From assembly GCA_012965315.1 (NCBI GenBank), contig DTSO01000042.1, positions 1 through 34,474 on the forward strand: a DNA stretch of 34,474 nt, written 5' to 3'. This DNA comes from Phycisphaerales bacterium. GTDB taxonomy: Bacteria > Planctomycetota > Phycisphaerae > Phycisphaerales > SM1A02. Positions within the stretch are counted from its first letter, which is position 1, and every line of letters begins with the position of its first letter. The position numbers and the translations under genes are program-made. The notes beneath the pieces were generated by a model. That model was not told the DNA's origin, made no database searches, and saw nothing but the letters and a program-made list of their open reading frames with translations. Positions 7,351 to 16,538 of the stretch are shown one piece after another.

Positions 7351-7649
7351 GCTTCGCCACCAAGCACTTTTGGTACATCAAAGAAAACGTCTTTTACAGC
7401 AGGAGCATTTGCTAACACTTGCTCTTGCGTAAGCGTTGAAGTGGTAGTGTCGTCTCTGCTTGCGTTTTGTAATTCAGTTGGGTGATCAAGAGGGTCAACG
7501 CCTGTTGTGTCGATCTCATTTAATCTGCTGATATGTTCAAAAATTGTACTTAGGTCTTCTTTTGCCTTCTCAATCTCCATGTCTGAGAGTGCAAGCCGGG
7601 CCAGTGTAGCAACATGGCGGACTTCATCGGTTGTCAATGATGTATTCAT
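7347..7649 (-). CDS. gatC: Glutamyl-tRNA(Gln) amidotransferase subunit C
   Basis: This 100-residue protein has the GatC pattern: LTTDEVRHVATLARLALSD at the N terminus, an acidic helix with LSTIFEHISRLNEIDTTGVDPLDHP, and the C-terminal LANAPAVKDVFFDVPKVLG. GatC wraps around GatA and stabilises the GatAB complex. It is the first gene of the gatC-gatA-ROK operon and is divergent from the RND adaptor gene, with 43 bp between the two start codons that must hold both promoters. Confidence 0.96.
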   Translation of the reverse strand: MNTSLTTDEVRHVATLARLALSDMEIEKAKEDLSTIFEHISRLNEIDTTGVDPLDHPTELQNASRDDTTTSTLTQEQVLANAPAVKDVFFDVPKVLGGEA

Positions 7650-7692
7650 AGTGCGAAGCGTATCAGAATCTCATGAGGTATCATATTGTTCT

Positions 7693-8991
7693 ATGGCAAC
7701 AAATAAACTCATATCATTTGTTACACGAAGTGTAGTGTCGATTGTCCTGCTGGCTATATCGATAGGCATCGTAATGATACTCATTAACACGAAGCCACAA
7801 CTTGCAGTAGTTACTGGAAAACGAATGTTGCCCGCTGTTGTTGTAATTGAAGCAATGCCTCTGAAAATGAAGCGAAGATCCATCGGATACGGCGTTGCGG
7901 ATGCTATGCAACATGCTGATATTCCAGCAGAAATTGCTTCGACTGTGGTTACTTTGCCTGCAACTACTCGAGCAGGTAGGCAACTTAGAAAAGGTGAACT
8001 TATTCTAGAATTGGATGATTCTGATTTTCAGCAACAATTCATTCGTGCGCAGCAAGCGCTTTCATCTGCAAAATCTGCACTCTCATTATTAGAAGTGGAA
8101 AGAAATGCTGCGGAAGAACGAGCGGTTTTAGCGAACGAAGATAAACAGTTGGCAGAAGTTGAATTTAGCCGTGTGCAGGAAGCCTTTGATAGAGGTGGTG
8201 CAAAACAACGTGAAGTTGATGCAGCAAAGCAAAAATTCATATCAGTTTCTTCTGTTGCCATAAATGCAAATGAAACAGCTAGTCGATTCCCCTTAAGAGA
8301 AGAGCAGGCATCTTCAATGGTTCTTACACGAGAAGCTGAAGTAGTTATGGCAAAAGACAATCTATTGCGGTGCCATATCCTGAGCCCAATTGATGGCGTT
8401 CTACAAACCATTGATGTTCGGGTAGGAGAGTTGGTAAATCAAGGGCAAAGAGTCGCTCGCATAGTTAACAGCAGTATTTTGGAAATTCCACTTCGGCTTC
8501 CTTCCCACGCTCGTTCTTATGTCTCAGTTGGCGACGAAGTGGCACTACGGTCTGCAGGATTTGGAAAACGCTATTGGGATGCAAGAGTTTCAAGGATTGC
8601 ACCAGAAGATGACACCACATCAAGAACGATGATTGTCTATGTTGATATCAATCAAGACCCTACTGATGCAAGCAGCGTGCCTCCTGGTTTATTTGTTCGC
8701 GGTGAAATTAAAAGCATGAAAGACGATCGACTTCGTTGGGTAGTTCCAAGGCGGTCGATTCGTGAGGATAGAGTCATGGTCATCCGCGATTCAATTTTGC
8801 GAAGCATTCCAGTTTCAATTGATTATTCTGTAACTGGTGAACTCCCACAATTTGGAATCCCCGATCAAGATTGGGCAGTGCTCGAGACGCCATTAGCAGA
8901 TGGCGATTTTATTGTTGTTGACCCTGGTGGTTCACTTCGAGATGGAATGGATGTGCGAAAGATACTCGCTAAAGAGGTTTCTCTGGGATGA
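7693..8991 (+). CDS. RND efflux periplasmic adaptor (HlyD/AcrA-like)
   Basis: This membrane fusion protein of 432 residues bridges the inner-membrane RND pump and an outer-membrane channel. The ATG at 7693 is chosen because it starts directly before the single membrane anchor (TRSVVSIVLLAISIGIVMILI, about 11-31). An earlier in-frame start would read back through gatC on the other strand. The order is: N-terminal lipoyl half, long alpha-hairpin (about 115-200, FIRAQQALSSAKSALSLLEVE... LAEVEFSRVQEAFDRGGA), second lipoyl half (LSPIDGVLQTIDVRVGELVNQGQRVARI), beta-barrel and membrane-proximal domains. Its TGA overlaps the ATG of the pump gene by 4 nt (ATGA). No lipobox is seen, so anchoring is by the N-terminal helix. 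Confidence 0.93.
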   Translation: MATNKLISFVTRSVVSIVLLAISIGIVMILINTKPQLAVVTGKRMLPAVVVIEAMPLKMKRRSIGYGVADAMQHADIPAEIASTVVTLPATTRAGRQLRKGELILELDDSDFQQQFIRAQQALSSAKSALSLLEVERNAAEERAVLANEDKQLAEVEFSRVQEAFDRGGAKQREVDAAKQKFISVSSVAINANETASRFPLREEQASSMVLTREAEVVMAKDNLLRCHILSPIDGVLQTIDVRVGELVNQGQRVARIVNSSILEIPLRLPSHARSYVSVGDEVALRSAGFGKRYWDARVSRIAPEDDTTSRTMIVYVDINQDPTDASSVPPGLFVRGEIKSMKDDRLRWVVPRRSIREDRVMVIRDSILRSIPVSIDYSVTGELPQFGIPDQDWAVLETPLADGDFIVVDPGGSLRDGMDVRKILAKEVSLG

Positions 8992-11900
8992 ATCTTCCTA
9001 AGTTTGGCGTTAAAAATCCTGTACCAATAAACCTTCTAATGGCGGGGTTTATTCTCGCTGGAATTTTTGCATCATTTAATTTGCGCCGTCAATTTTTTCC
9101 TGATATGAAATTTGACAATGTGCTTATCTCAATGGCATATCCAGGCGCATCGCCTGAGGATGTGCAGTCAGCCATTGCCAAACGTATTGAAAATGCACTC
9201 ATTACTATTGATGAAGTCGATGAACTCTCAACAACATGCGTTGAAGGGTCCGTTTCTATTGTTGTTTCCTTTAAAGAAGGTACAACAAATTTAGATGAAG
9301 CGATTGATGAAGTTCGTCGTACTGTTGAGTCTTTGCAAAACTTGCCTGTGGATGTAGAGCGTCCTGTGGTCACCAGAATTGAACCAAAGATGCCAGTTAT
9401 CATGGTGCAACTATGGGGCGACATTGACAAGCAGGTAATGAAAAAAGCAATCAGAGATATTCGCGACGACTTGCGAACTTTTTCTGAAATGGGTGCAATA
9501 TCTATCGGTGGAGCTGTTAACAATGAGTTAACGGTCGAACTTGACCAAGATAGTCTCATAGAACATGGCATTAGTATTTCAACTGTCTCGGACAGGATTT
9601 CTTCATGGATGCGTCAAATACCCGGCGGAACATTGCGAAGTGCTGGTGGGGATATCGTCATACGCACCGACACTCCTGATGAATCGTCTCTAGATTTAGA
9701 AGAGATTGTAATTCGTTCGTCACACAATGGTGAAACACTACATCTTGGCGATATTGCAAGAATTCAAACTACGCTCGTTGATATCCCAATTAATGTTCGT
9801 TTTAATGAAGAGCCGGCAATGAATATGTTTGTCTCAAAGTCAGGCGATCAGGATATTGTTCTGATGGCTGAAATTGTGCGAGCGTACGTTGCTGGCCGAA
9901 TGGGTGAAGATTTTATTTCATCTTGGAAAGACACAATATCAGCAGGTAGAACCAAAAGGAAAGAGGCATGGCAGTTAGGCATAGACTCTGATCCATTGCC
10001 ATCAAAAACATCACTTTCAACATTTACCGACTTGGCTCGGTTCGTAGAAGGTCGGATGCAGTTGTTGACAGAGAATGCTCTTTTAGGTGGTGCGCTAGTT
10101 TTCATATTGTTGTTGCTTGCACTGAACTGGAGAGTTGCCTTGTGGGTTGGCATCGGCTTAATCACAGCACTCAGTGGCACGTTGTTCGTAATGTTTTTGT
10201 TTGGCGTGACTTTAAATATGCTGACAATGTTTGCGCTCATTTTAGTCCTTGGTTTATTAGTTGACGATGCAATCGTTGTGGCTGAAAATATAAAGGCGCA
10301 ACATGAGCAAGGTGTGCCTGCAATGCAAGCAGCTGTTGAAGGAACGAAGCAAGTCCTTTGGCCAGTGTTTGCAACGGTTATGACATCAATTGTTGCTTTT
10401 TTGCCATTGACATTTGTCAAAGGAAACATGGGAGATTTACTTGGCGCTTTACCAGTAGTAGTCGCTTGTGCTCTTGGAATGAGTCTGTTCGAAGCATTAC
10501 TCATTCTTCCAGGACACCTTGGGCATAGTCTTGAAAAAACCGAGAAGCCAACGACATCTAAAATTTCAGCATTCATTAAGCGGTATGAAAAATGGCGAGA
10601 TACGATTGTTTTTGAAAAAATAGTTCCAGGATATCTGTGGCTACTCTCTCGTGTTATTCAATTTAGGTATGTCTCGTTGGCATTTGCATTCTCAGTCTTG
10701 ATTGTTTCTGTAGGTTTTGTAATCGGTGGCCGTGTCGGATACGAATTTATGACAATTCCTGATGCTGAAACAATTGCGATTAACGTACGGATGCCAGAAG
10801 GTACTCCCTTCTCTCAAACTATGGTGATGCTTGAGAATATTGAAAAGTCGTCGCGCAATCAAGCTCAAGTGCACCACATAAGCACGATCGCTGGTGCGCA
10901 GATGGCAACCGAAAGTTCTGCTGCTGGTTTTTCGTCAAACCTTGGGCAGCTGTTTATTGAATTAACCCATGCAGAGACACGAAATTTAAATGCAAACGAA
11001 GTTATTGGTTTAATTAGAGCTGACTTGGGCGATAAAGCAAAACTTGCCAACAGTATTGCTTATGAGATGATGTCAGGCGCACCAAGTGGTACCGGAATTA
11101 CAATTAAGTTACAGGGCGAAAATGAAACTTCCTTATTCGCTGCATCGGAAAGAATTCAAAATGACTTGCGGAAATTTTCAGCGGTACATGATATTGTTGA
11201 TAATGCTTCAGCTGGGCAACGTGAATTGAGAATTGAATTACGCGAAGGTGGCGCTAGTACTGGTTTGACTTTGGCAGACCTCGCTCAGCAAGTTCGGGGA
11301 GCTGTGTACGGAATTGACGCGCATGTATTCGCGCAAGGCGATGAGGAAGTGGACATCCGAGTCAAGATGGGTGACGATCTTCGAAAGAACGTAGGTGATT
11401 TGGAACAACTTTGGGTTATTACACCTAGTGGAATTGCAGTTCCCTTAATTGAAGTGGCGAACATTACAGAACATCGTGGCTACACAGCAATTCGAAGAAT
11501 AAATAGACAACGAACGGTGACGGTCACTGCTGAAACAATTGACGGCGTAAGTCCAGAAACAGTAGCAGCACAATTGCCATTTGAAGCATGGGAGATAGAA
11601 TTTCCAGATGTCGTATTTAAGGAGGGTGGTCGCCAAGAACAACAATCGGAGGCGTTTGCTTCACTTCCAGTTGGTTTTCTCGCTGCTTGCCTTATGATTT
11701 ACGTCATACTTGCTTGGTTGTTTGGAAGTTATTTTCAGCCCCTCATCGTGATGCTTGGTATTCCGTTTGCAATCATTGGTGTTATTTGGGGTCATTATAT
11801 TGCTGGCGTATCTATTTCATTTTTGAGCATGATTGGTTTCGTCGCGTTGAGCGGCGTTGTAGTCAATGATTCTTTGATTTTTGTAGAGTTCTACAATGCT

Positions 11901-12191
11901 AAAATTAAGGAAGGTATTAGCATGCGAGATTCTCTTTTAAGTGCTGGTGCAGCCCGACTTAGGCCAATTTTCTTGACTACAATTACAACCGTTCTTGGCT
12001 TGACTCCGCTTATGCTCGAGCAATCAATGCAAGCTAAATTCTTGATACCGATGGCACTAGCAATTTCGTTCGGCTTAATGAGTGCTACATTCTTGATTTT
12101 ATTACTATTGCCAGCGTTACTCGTTATTGGTGAAGACTTTAAGTCGATCGGCTCATTCCTTTGGTATGGGAATGAAGAGAGCGAAACATAA
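8988..12191 (+). CDS. RND efflux transporter permease (AcrB/HAE1-like)
   Basis: This 1067-residue proton-driven inner-membrane pump has the duplicated RND topology: TM1 near residues 14-31, a large periplasmic loop, a TM2-6 cluster from about 365, then the second half with TM7 near 560 and TM8-12 from about 895. The proton-relay acidic pair is D426-D427 in GLLVDDAIVVAENI, typical of HAE1-type drug exporters rather than metal-exporting CusA types. The second half has the matching LSGVVVNDSLIFVEFYN. It follows the adaptor with a 4-nt overlap. No TolC-like gene is present, so the outer-membrane partner must be encoded elsewhere. Substrate cannot be predicted from sequence. Confidence 0.95.
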   Translation: MNLPKFGVKNPVPINLLMAGFILAGIFASFNLRRQFFPDMKFDNVLISMAYPGASPEDVQSAIAKRIENALITIDEVDELSTTCVEGSVSIVVSFKEGTTNLDEAIDEVRRTVESLQNLPVDVERPVVTRIEPKMPVIMVQLWGDIDKQVMKKAIRDIRDDLRTFSEMGAISIGGAVNNELTVELDQDSLIEHGISISTVSDRISSWMRQIPGGTLRSAGGDIVIRTDTPDESSLDLEEIVIRSSHNGETLHLGDIARIQTTLVDIPINVRFNEEPAMNMFVSKSGDQDIVLMAEIVRAYVAGRMGEDFISSWKDTISAGRTKRKEAWQLGIDSDPLPSKTSLSTFTDLARFVEGRMQLLTENALLGGALVFILLLLALNWRVALWVGIGLITALSGTLFVMFLFGVTLNMLTMFALILVLGLLVDDAIVVAENIKAQHEQGVPAMQAAVEGTKQVLWPVFATVMTSIVAFLPLTFVKGNMGDLLGALPVVVACALGMSLFEALLILPGHLGHSLEKTEKPTTSKISAFIKRYEKWRDTIVFEKIVPGYLWLLSRVIQFRYVSLAFAFSVLIVSVGFVIGGRVGYEFMTIPDAETIAINVRMPEGTPFSQTMVMLENIEKSSRNQAQVHHISTIAGAQMATESSAAGFSSNLGQLFIELTHAETRNLNANEVIGLIRADLGDKAKLANSIAYEMMSGAPSGTGITIKLQGENETSLFAASERIQNDLRKFSAVHDIVDNASAGQRELRIELREGGASTGLTLADLAQQVRGAVYGIDAHVFAQGDEEVDIRVKMGDDLRKNVGDLEQLWVITPSGIAVPLIEVANITEHRGYTAIRRINRQRTVTVTAETIDGVSPETVAAQLPFEAWEIEFPDVVFKEGGRQEQQSEAFASLPVGFLAACLMIYVILAWLFGSYFQPLIVMLGIPFAIIGVIWGHYIAGVSISFLSMIGFVALSGVVVNDSLIFVEFYNAKIKEGISMRDSLLSAGAARLRPIFLTTITTVLGLTPLMLEQSMQAKFLIPMALAISFGLMSATFLILLLLPALLVIGEDFKSIGSFLWYGNEESET

Positions 12192-12197
12192 CTGCAG

Positions 12198-12203
12198 TAT
12201 AAT
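12198..12203 (+). promoter_or_regulatory. -10 box upstream of ptsI
   Basis: This is a perfect TATAAT, 50 bp before the ptsI ATG and just after the RND gene stop. No good -35 is visible at 17 bp. The leader then holds CTCAG...CTGAG, which could form a weak hairpin, and two copies of AGAACTT. Confidence 0.45.
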
Positions 12204-12253
12204 ACCACTTACCCTCAGAACTTCTCTTAGAACTTGCCTGAGCGTAGAACAGC

Positions 12254-14008
12254 ATGAAGCAACTACAAGGCATCCCAGTTAGTCCCGGCGTCGTCATCGG
12301 TAGAGCATTGGTTTTAGAAAAATCGCTGCACCGTGTGCCTTTTTTAATTCTAGGCGCAGACGAAATACCCAAAGAATTAGCAAAGTTTAATACAGCAATT
12401 GTTGGAGCAATTGATCAAGTCACACAAGACAGAAATCAAGTTGCAGCAACTCTTGGCGAAGAGCCAGCGAAAATTTTTGAATTTCACTTGGGCTTACTCA
12501 ACGATAAAACCTTGGTTGAACCAATCCGTGAGCGAATTGAATCTGAAGGCGTGAACGCTGCGTTTGCGGTTGTGGAAGCATTCGGAGAACTTGCTGATAA
12601 ATTTCGATCTATGGATAGTGCTGTCTTTAAGGACAAAGCAAATGATGTTTTTGACTTAGAACGAAGACTGCTAACGCAATTGACTGGTGGTTCTAAAGAT
12701 AGATTGGCTTCTGTTGATGAACCAGTTATTGTCATTTGTCACCAAGTGACACCGGCAGATGTTGCTGGATTAAATCACGATAAGGTTTTAGGGATTGCCA
12801 CAGACATAGGTGGTAGAACGGACCATAGTTCAATTGTTGCAGCAGCAATTGGTGTACCAGTCGTTGTTGGCTGTAAGTCCGTTGCTGAAGAAATATCCGA
12901 TGGGGACTTGTTGATTCTGGATGGAAAGTCTGGCACAGTAATTATTTCGCCTGACGAAGCGACGTTAGCGCAGATGCGTCGAAACATTGAATTGCTTGAA
13001 ACATTTAAATTAAAAACACAAGAAGTTACGCAACAGACATCTGTTACTGCAGACGGTGTTGAAATACATTTATACGGTAACATTGAATTTGCACATGAAA
13101 TTAAACAAGTCCTCGCCAAAGGTGGCGAAGGCGTAGGTTTGTATCGAACAGAGTTTCAATATTTAACAAGCAAGAGTTTGCCAACTGAAGACGAGTTATT
13201 TGAAGAGTATGCATCCGCCATTCGTCAACTTGATGGGAGAATGTTAACGTTGCGTACTTTAGATTTAGGTGCTGACAAGTACACACAAGCTCAAGAGATG
13301 GAGCCGGAGAGAAACCCATTCCTTGGTTTGCGTTCGATTCGATACTGTTTACAAAATCAAGACTTATTCAGAACGCAACTCAGGGCCATTGTTCGATCCT
13401 CAGGCGTTGGGCCAATTCGAGTTATGTTCCCGTTGATAACGTGTATGAATGAACTCCGTCAAGCAAAACTGATTTTCGCTGATGTCATTGAAGAGTGTGC
13501 AGAGGATGGAATTGAATACGATAAAAATATTCCAGTAGGAATGATGGTTGAAGTACCAAGTGCTGCGCTGATGGCGGCGACATTTACACGTGAAGTGGAC
13601 TTCTTTTCCATTGGTACAAATGACCTAATTCAATACACCGTTGCCGTTGACAGGGGTAACGAGCGAGTTGCTAGTTTGTACACAGCGTCCAATCCAGCGG
13701 TCATAAAGCTCATGAAGTCCGTTATTAGGGCTGCAAGGCGGGGAAAAATTGAAACTTCTCTCTGTGGTGAGATAGCCGGTGATCCGATATATACTATGTT
13801 ACTCATCGGGCTTGGCCTGAGGAACCTATCTTTGGTTCCTTCCCAGATACCTGCAATTAAACAGGTGATTAGGCAGGTTAAGATTGAGGAATGTGAGCGA
13901 CTGGCTCGAAAAATTGGGTCGCTCGATTCGGATCGTCGTATTCTCTCGGCGCTTCGAAGTGAATTGCAGAAAACTGTGCCTGAAGCACTAGGTGGTTGGT
14001 CCACTTAA
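12254..14008 (+). CDS. ptsI: PTS enzyme I (phosphoenolpyruvate-protein phosphotransferase)
   Basis: This 584-residue enzyme I transfers phosphate from PEP to HPr. It begins MKQLQGIPVSPGVVIGRA. The phospho-acceptor is H191 in GGRTDHSSIVA, where the classical sequence is GGRTSHTAI. The PEP-binding TIM barrel follows with GEGVGLYRTEFQYL, FSIGTNDLIQYTVAVDR and the active-site C504 in SLCGEIAGDP. All catalytic positions agree with the enterobacterial enzyme within two residues. No HPr or EIIA gene is adjacent, and no sugar permease is in the window. It may feed a regulatory phosphorelay or a distant PTS, but this is inference. It lies 62 bp after the RND gene, with its own -10 box. Confidence 0.95.
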   Translation: MKQLQGIPVSPGVVIGRALVLEKSLHRVPFLILGADEIPKELAKFNTAIVGAIDQVTQDRNQVAATLGEEPAKIFEFHLGLLNDKTLVEPIRERIESEGVNAAFAVVEAFGELADKFRSMDSAVFKDKANDVFDLERRLLTQLTGGSKDRLASVDEPVIVICHQVTPADVAGLNHDKVLGIATDIGGRTDHSSIVAAAIGVPVVVGCKSVAEEISDGDLLILDGKSGTVIISPDEATLAQMRRNIELLETFKLKTQEVTQQTSVTADGVEIHLYGNIEFAHEIKQVLAKGGEGVGLYRTEFQYLTSKSLPTEDELFEEYASAIRQLDGRMLTLRTLDLGADKYTQAQEMEPERNPFLGLRSIRYCLQNQDLFRTQLRAIVRSSGVGPIRVMFPLITCMNELRQAKLIFADVIEECAEDGIEYDKNIPVGMMVEVPSAALMAATFTREVDFFSIGTNDLIQYTVAVDRGNERVASLYTASNPAVIKLMKSVIRAARRGKIETSLCGEIAGDPIYTMLLIGLGLRNLSLVPSQIPAIKQVIRQVKIEECERLARKIGSLDSDRRILSALRSELQKTVPEALGGWST

Positions 14009-14096
14009 CAAATCGTCAACTGACGCAGGCATTTACGAATATTGATTAGCAGGGATCGCACATTAGCGGCCTGCAAAGTCAGACGAACACGAATGA

Positions 14097-14169
14097 GTAG
14101 CAATGCGAGGCATTGTTACTAAGGCCAATTTAAGATGCGGTACTCCGCAGGTGAAATAGTATTATTTCA
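14097..14169 (+). promoter_or_regulatory. Structured leader of the RNase E gene (three hairpins)
   Basis: The 211 bp between ptsI and rne hold three consecutive hairpins. The first is GTAGCAATGC/GCATTGTTAC (14097-14106/14110-14119, one G-T pair, loop GAG). The second is TGCGG-TACT-CCGCA (14136-14149). The third is TGAAATA-GTAT-TATTTCA (14152-14169). None is followed by a T-tract, so they do not look like a ptsI terminator. A structured 5' leader with several hairpins is the feature by which enterobacterial rne autoregulates, so the same logic is plausible here. That is inference. Confidence 0.5.
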
Positions 14170-14219
14170 AATTGGTATGTGTTCTTTTATTAGCCAATGA
14201 TGGCAAGTAAGGAACTATT

Positions 14220-16538
14220 GTGACAGATATACAAAATAACACCAAGGAAATTATGATTGTTCATGATGACCCGGGTATAGAAACAAGAATTGCCATTCTC
14301 GAAAATGGTCGGCTTGAAGAGTTGTACACAGAGCGTACAAGATCAGCGACTGGAGTTGGAAATATTTATAAGGGGCGGGTCACCAATGTTGAGTCAGCGA
14401 TTCAAGCTGCATTCATTGAATACGGCGGAGCGCAAAGAGGCTTTTTGCACGTAACAGATTTGCACCCAAGATATTTCCCAGGAAAAGAAACAAGCGAACG
14501 AGTTGGTAAAAAAATTCCCAAACATAATCGTCCTCCTATTCAAAAGTGTTTGAAGAGGGGTGATGAAGTTCTTGTTCAAGTGCTTAAAGAAGGAATCGGA
14601 ACTAAAGGTCCAACTTTAACAAGTTACCTTTCAATTCCTGGTCGCCTTTCAGTAATGATGCCTTTTATGGATAAGGTTGGGGTATCGAGGAAAATTGAAG
14701 ATGAATCAGACCGCAAAAAGATGCGCAAAATTCTCGATACTTTAAATCTCCCAGACGGGTTTGGTTTTATTCTTAGAACTGCTGGGTTAGGCAAAACAAA
14801 AATTGATGTTAAACGTGATATCGCTTATTTAATTCGTCTTTGGAAATTAATCGAAAAGCGAATAGATAATGTTGGAGCGCCGTGTCAGTTGTACAACGAG
14901 TCTGATCTTCTTGTACGTACAATTAGAGATATTTTACGGCCATCCATTGATGTCATAGTTGTTGATTCGGAATCTTCGTATGAGCGCATCACTTCATTCT
15001 TGAAAATTGCTGCTCCAAGATCATCTAGAAAGATTATTCAGTACAGAGATGCATCTCCTATTTTTCACGCGTTTGATATCGAAAAGCAAATTGACGAAAT
15101 TCACTGCCGAGAAGTCGATCTTCCCAGTGGCGGACGTTTAGTAATTGACCAAACTGAAGCACTCGTTGCTATCGATGTAAACTCAGGAAAAAGCAGAGGC
15201 GCAAAAAATAGTGAAGCCAATGCAGTGAATACGAACTTAGAAGCGGCGGATGCAATCTGTCGACATCTTCGATTACGTGACCTTGGCGGAATTGTTATCA
15301 ATGACTTAATTGATATGGGGCAATCGTCAAACAGGCGGAAAGTTGAAAAACGATTCCAAGAAAACTTAGAGAGAGATCGCGCACGTTCAACTGTTTTGCC
15401 AATTAGCAGATTTGGGTTGATGGAAATGACTCGACAGCGAATTCGTCCAAGTGTTCTTGACAGCCATTATGCTGCTTGTTCCCAATGTGATGGGAGAGGT
15501 AACGTTAAAACTACCGAAGAAGTTGCAGCAGATGCAACACGGCATTGCGGTTGGTTATTGCATCATGAGAATGTACGCAGGGTCGAATTGACATGTTCCG
15601 CATCTGTTGGAACGTTTCTGCTTTCGAACAAGCGGGGCGAATTAGACGCGTATGAACAGCGTTCTAAGAAGCGAATTGTTGTACGAATTAGCGAGGAACT
15701 AGCAAAAGACCGCCTCATTTATTATGCCTACGACGCACGCGGCGCGGACATTGAATTGGAAACGCTCGTTGCATCTAAGCCGCTTTCAATTGCAGCACTA
15801 ATAAAAGCTGATAATTCCTATGTTGCTGACGAGGAAAATTCTGAAGAGAAAACTGGCAGGCGAAGGTCCCGCCGTAGAGGCAAAAAGAATCTTCCTCTCG
15901 CAGAGGCGGCATCTATTTCTGCTGGTGCTGATCTTCAAGAAGAGTTGGATTCACTTGATAAGGTTAAGCCAGAAGTCAAACAAGGCAAGAAACAGCAACT
16001 AAGAAAAGGCGTGAAAAAAGAAGAAACGCCAGCAGATTCTGCGATGCGAGTTTTTCAATTCGCGAGGAGTATCGGCAAATCAAGCAAGGAAGTTCTTGAG
16101 CAGTGTAAGCAAGAAGGATTCGCCGTTCGTAATCACATGTCTACGATGACTTCTGAAATCATTACTAAACTTAAAGAAGGTTTCGAAGAACTCGTTGAAA
16201 AGAAAAAGCCACGGCGAAGAAGACGTCGAAAAAACAATAGAACGAAAAAATCAAGTGACGCAGTGGCAACAACCACAACTACTGAAACGGCTCCAGTTGA
16301 TACTAATAAGACTGCAACTGAGAATAAGGAAGTTAAGAAAAAATCAAAGAAGAGTAGGTCGCGGTACACTTCAAATCGCTCGAGAAAAAAAGCCAATGCA
16401 GCAGATGCAAAAGAAACTGTAGAGACAAAAGTTGAAGTTGTTGAGCCCAAAAAGAAGGCGCGCAAAACGCTCTATGGAGGCCGAAGGCGATCTGTAACAA
16501 CTGATGAAGTTCAAGCAAGTAGAGACAGTAGAGCATGA
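14220..16538 (+). CDS. rne: Ribonuclease E/G with IF2_N-like domain and basic tail
   Basis: This 772-residue endoribonuclease takes part in mRNA decay and rRNA/tRNA processing. It starts at GTG 14220, preceded by AAGGA at 7 nt. The S1 domain is at about 40-130 (NIYKGRVTNVESAIQAAFIEYG...GFLHVTDL). The catalytic Mg-binding aspartates are D319 (IDVNSGKS) and D362 (INDLIDM), and the Zn-link cysteines are C420 and C423 (CSQCDGRG). These four keep exactly the spacing of E. coli RNase E. After residue 560 comes a lysine/arginine-rich linker, then at about 609-655 an MRVFQFARSIGKSSKEVLEQ... segment that resembles the N-terminal domain of initiation factor IF2, followed by a second basic, low-complexity tail. 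The final ATGA overlaps dxr, suggesting coupled translation. Confidence 0.95.
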   Translation: MTDIQNNTKEIMIVHDDPGIETRIAILENGRLEELYTERTRSATGVGNIYKGRVTNVESAIQAAFIEYGGAQRGFLHVTDLHPRYFPGKETSERVGKKIPKHNRPPIQKCLKRGDEVLVQVLKEGIGTKGPTLTSYLSIPGRLSVMMPFMDKVGVSRKIEDESDRKKMRKILDTLNLPDGFGFILRTAGLGKTKIDVKRDIAYLIRLWKLIEKRIDNVGAPCQLYNESDLLVRTIRDILRPSIDVIVVDSESSYERITSFLKIAAPRSSRKIIQYRDASPIFHAFDIEKQIDEIHCREVDLPSGGRLVIDQTEALVAIDVNSGKSRGAKNSEANAVNTNLEAADAICRHLRLRDLGGIVINDLIDMGQSSNRRKVEKRFQENLERDRARSTVLPISRFGLMEMTRQRIRPSVLDSHYAACSQCDGRGNVKTTEEVAADATRHCGWLLHHENVRRVELTCSASVGTFLLSNKRGELDAYEQRSKKRIVVRISEELAKDRLIYYAYDARGADIELETLVASKPLSIAALIKADNSYVADEENSEEKTGRRRSRRRGKKNLPLAEAASISAGADLQEELDSLDKVKPEVKQGKKQQLRKGVKKEETPADSAMRVFQFARSIGKSSKEVLEQCKQEGFAVRNHMSTMTSEIITKLKEGFEELVEKKKPRRRRRRKNNRTKKSSDAVATTTTTETAPVDTNKTATENKEVKKKSKKSRSRYTSNRSRKKANAADAKETVETKVEVVEPKKKARKTLYGGRRRSVTTDEVQASRDSRA

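Noticed and set aside
9848-10576. 242-codon minus-strand open frame inside the RND pump gene
   Set aside because: It lies wholly within a gene with clear RND motifs on the other strand, resembles no family, and its composition is what an antisense reading would give.
16133-16465. 110-codon minus-strand frame rich in Phe/Leu
   Set aside because: It is the antisense of the Lys/Arg-rich tail of RNase E, which produces such hydrophobic frames by composition alone.
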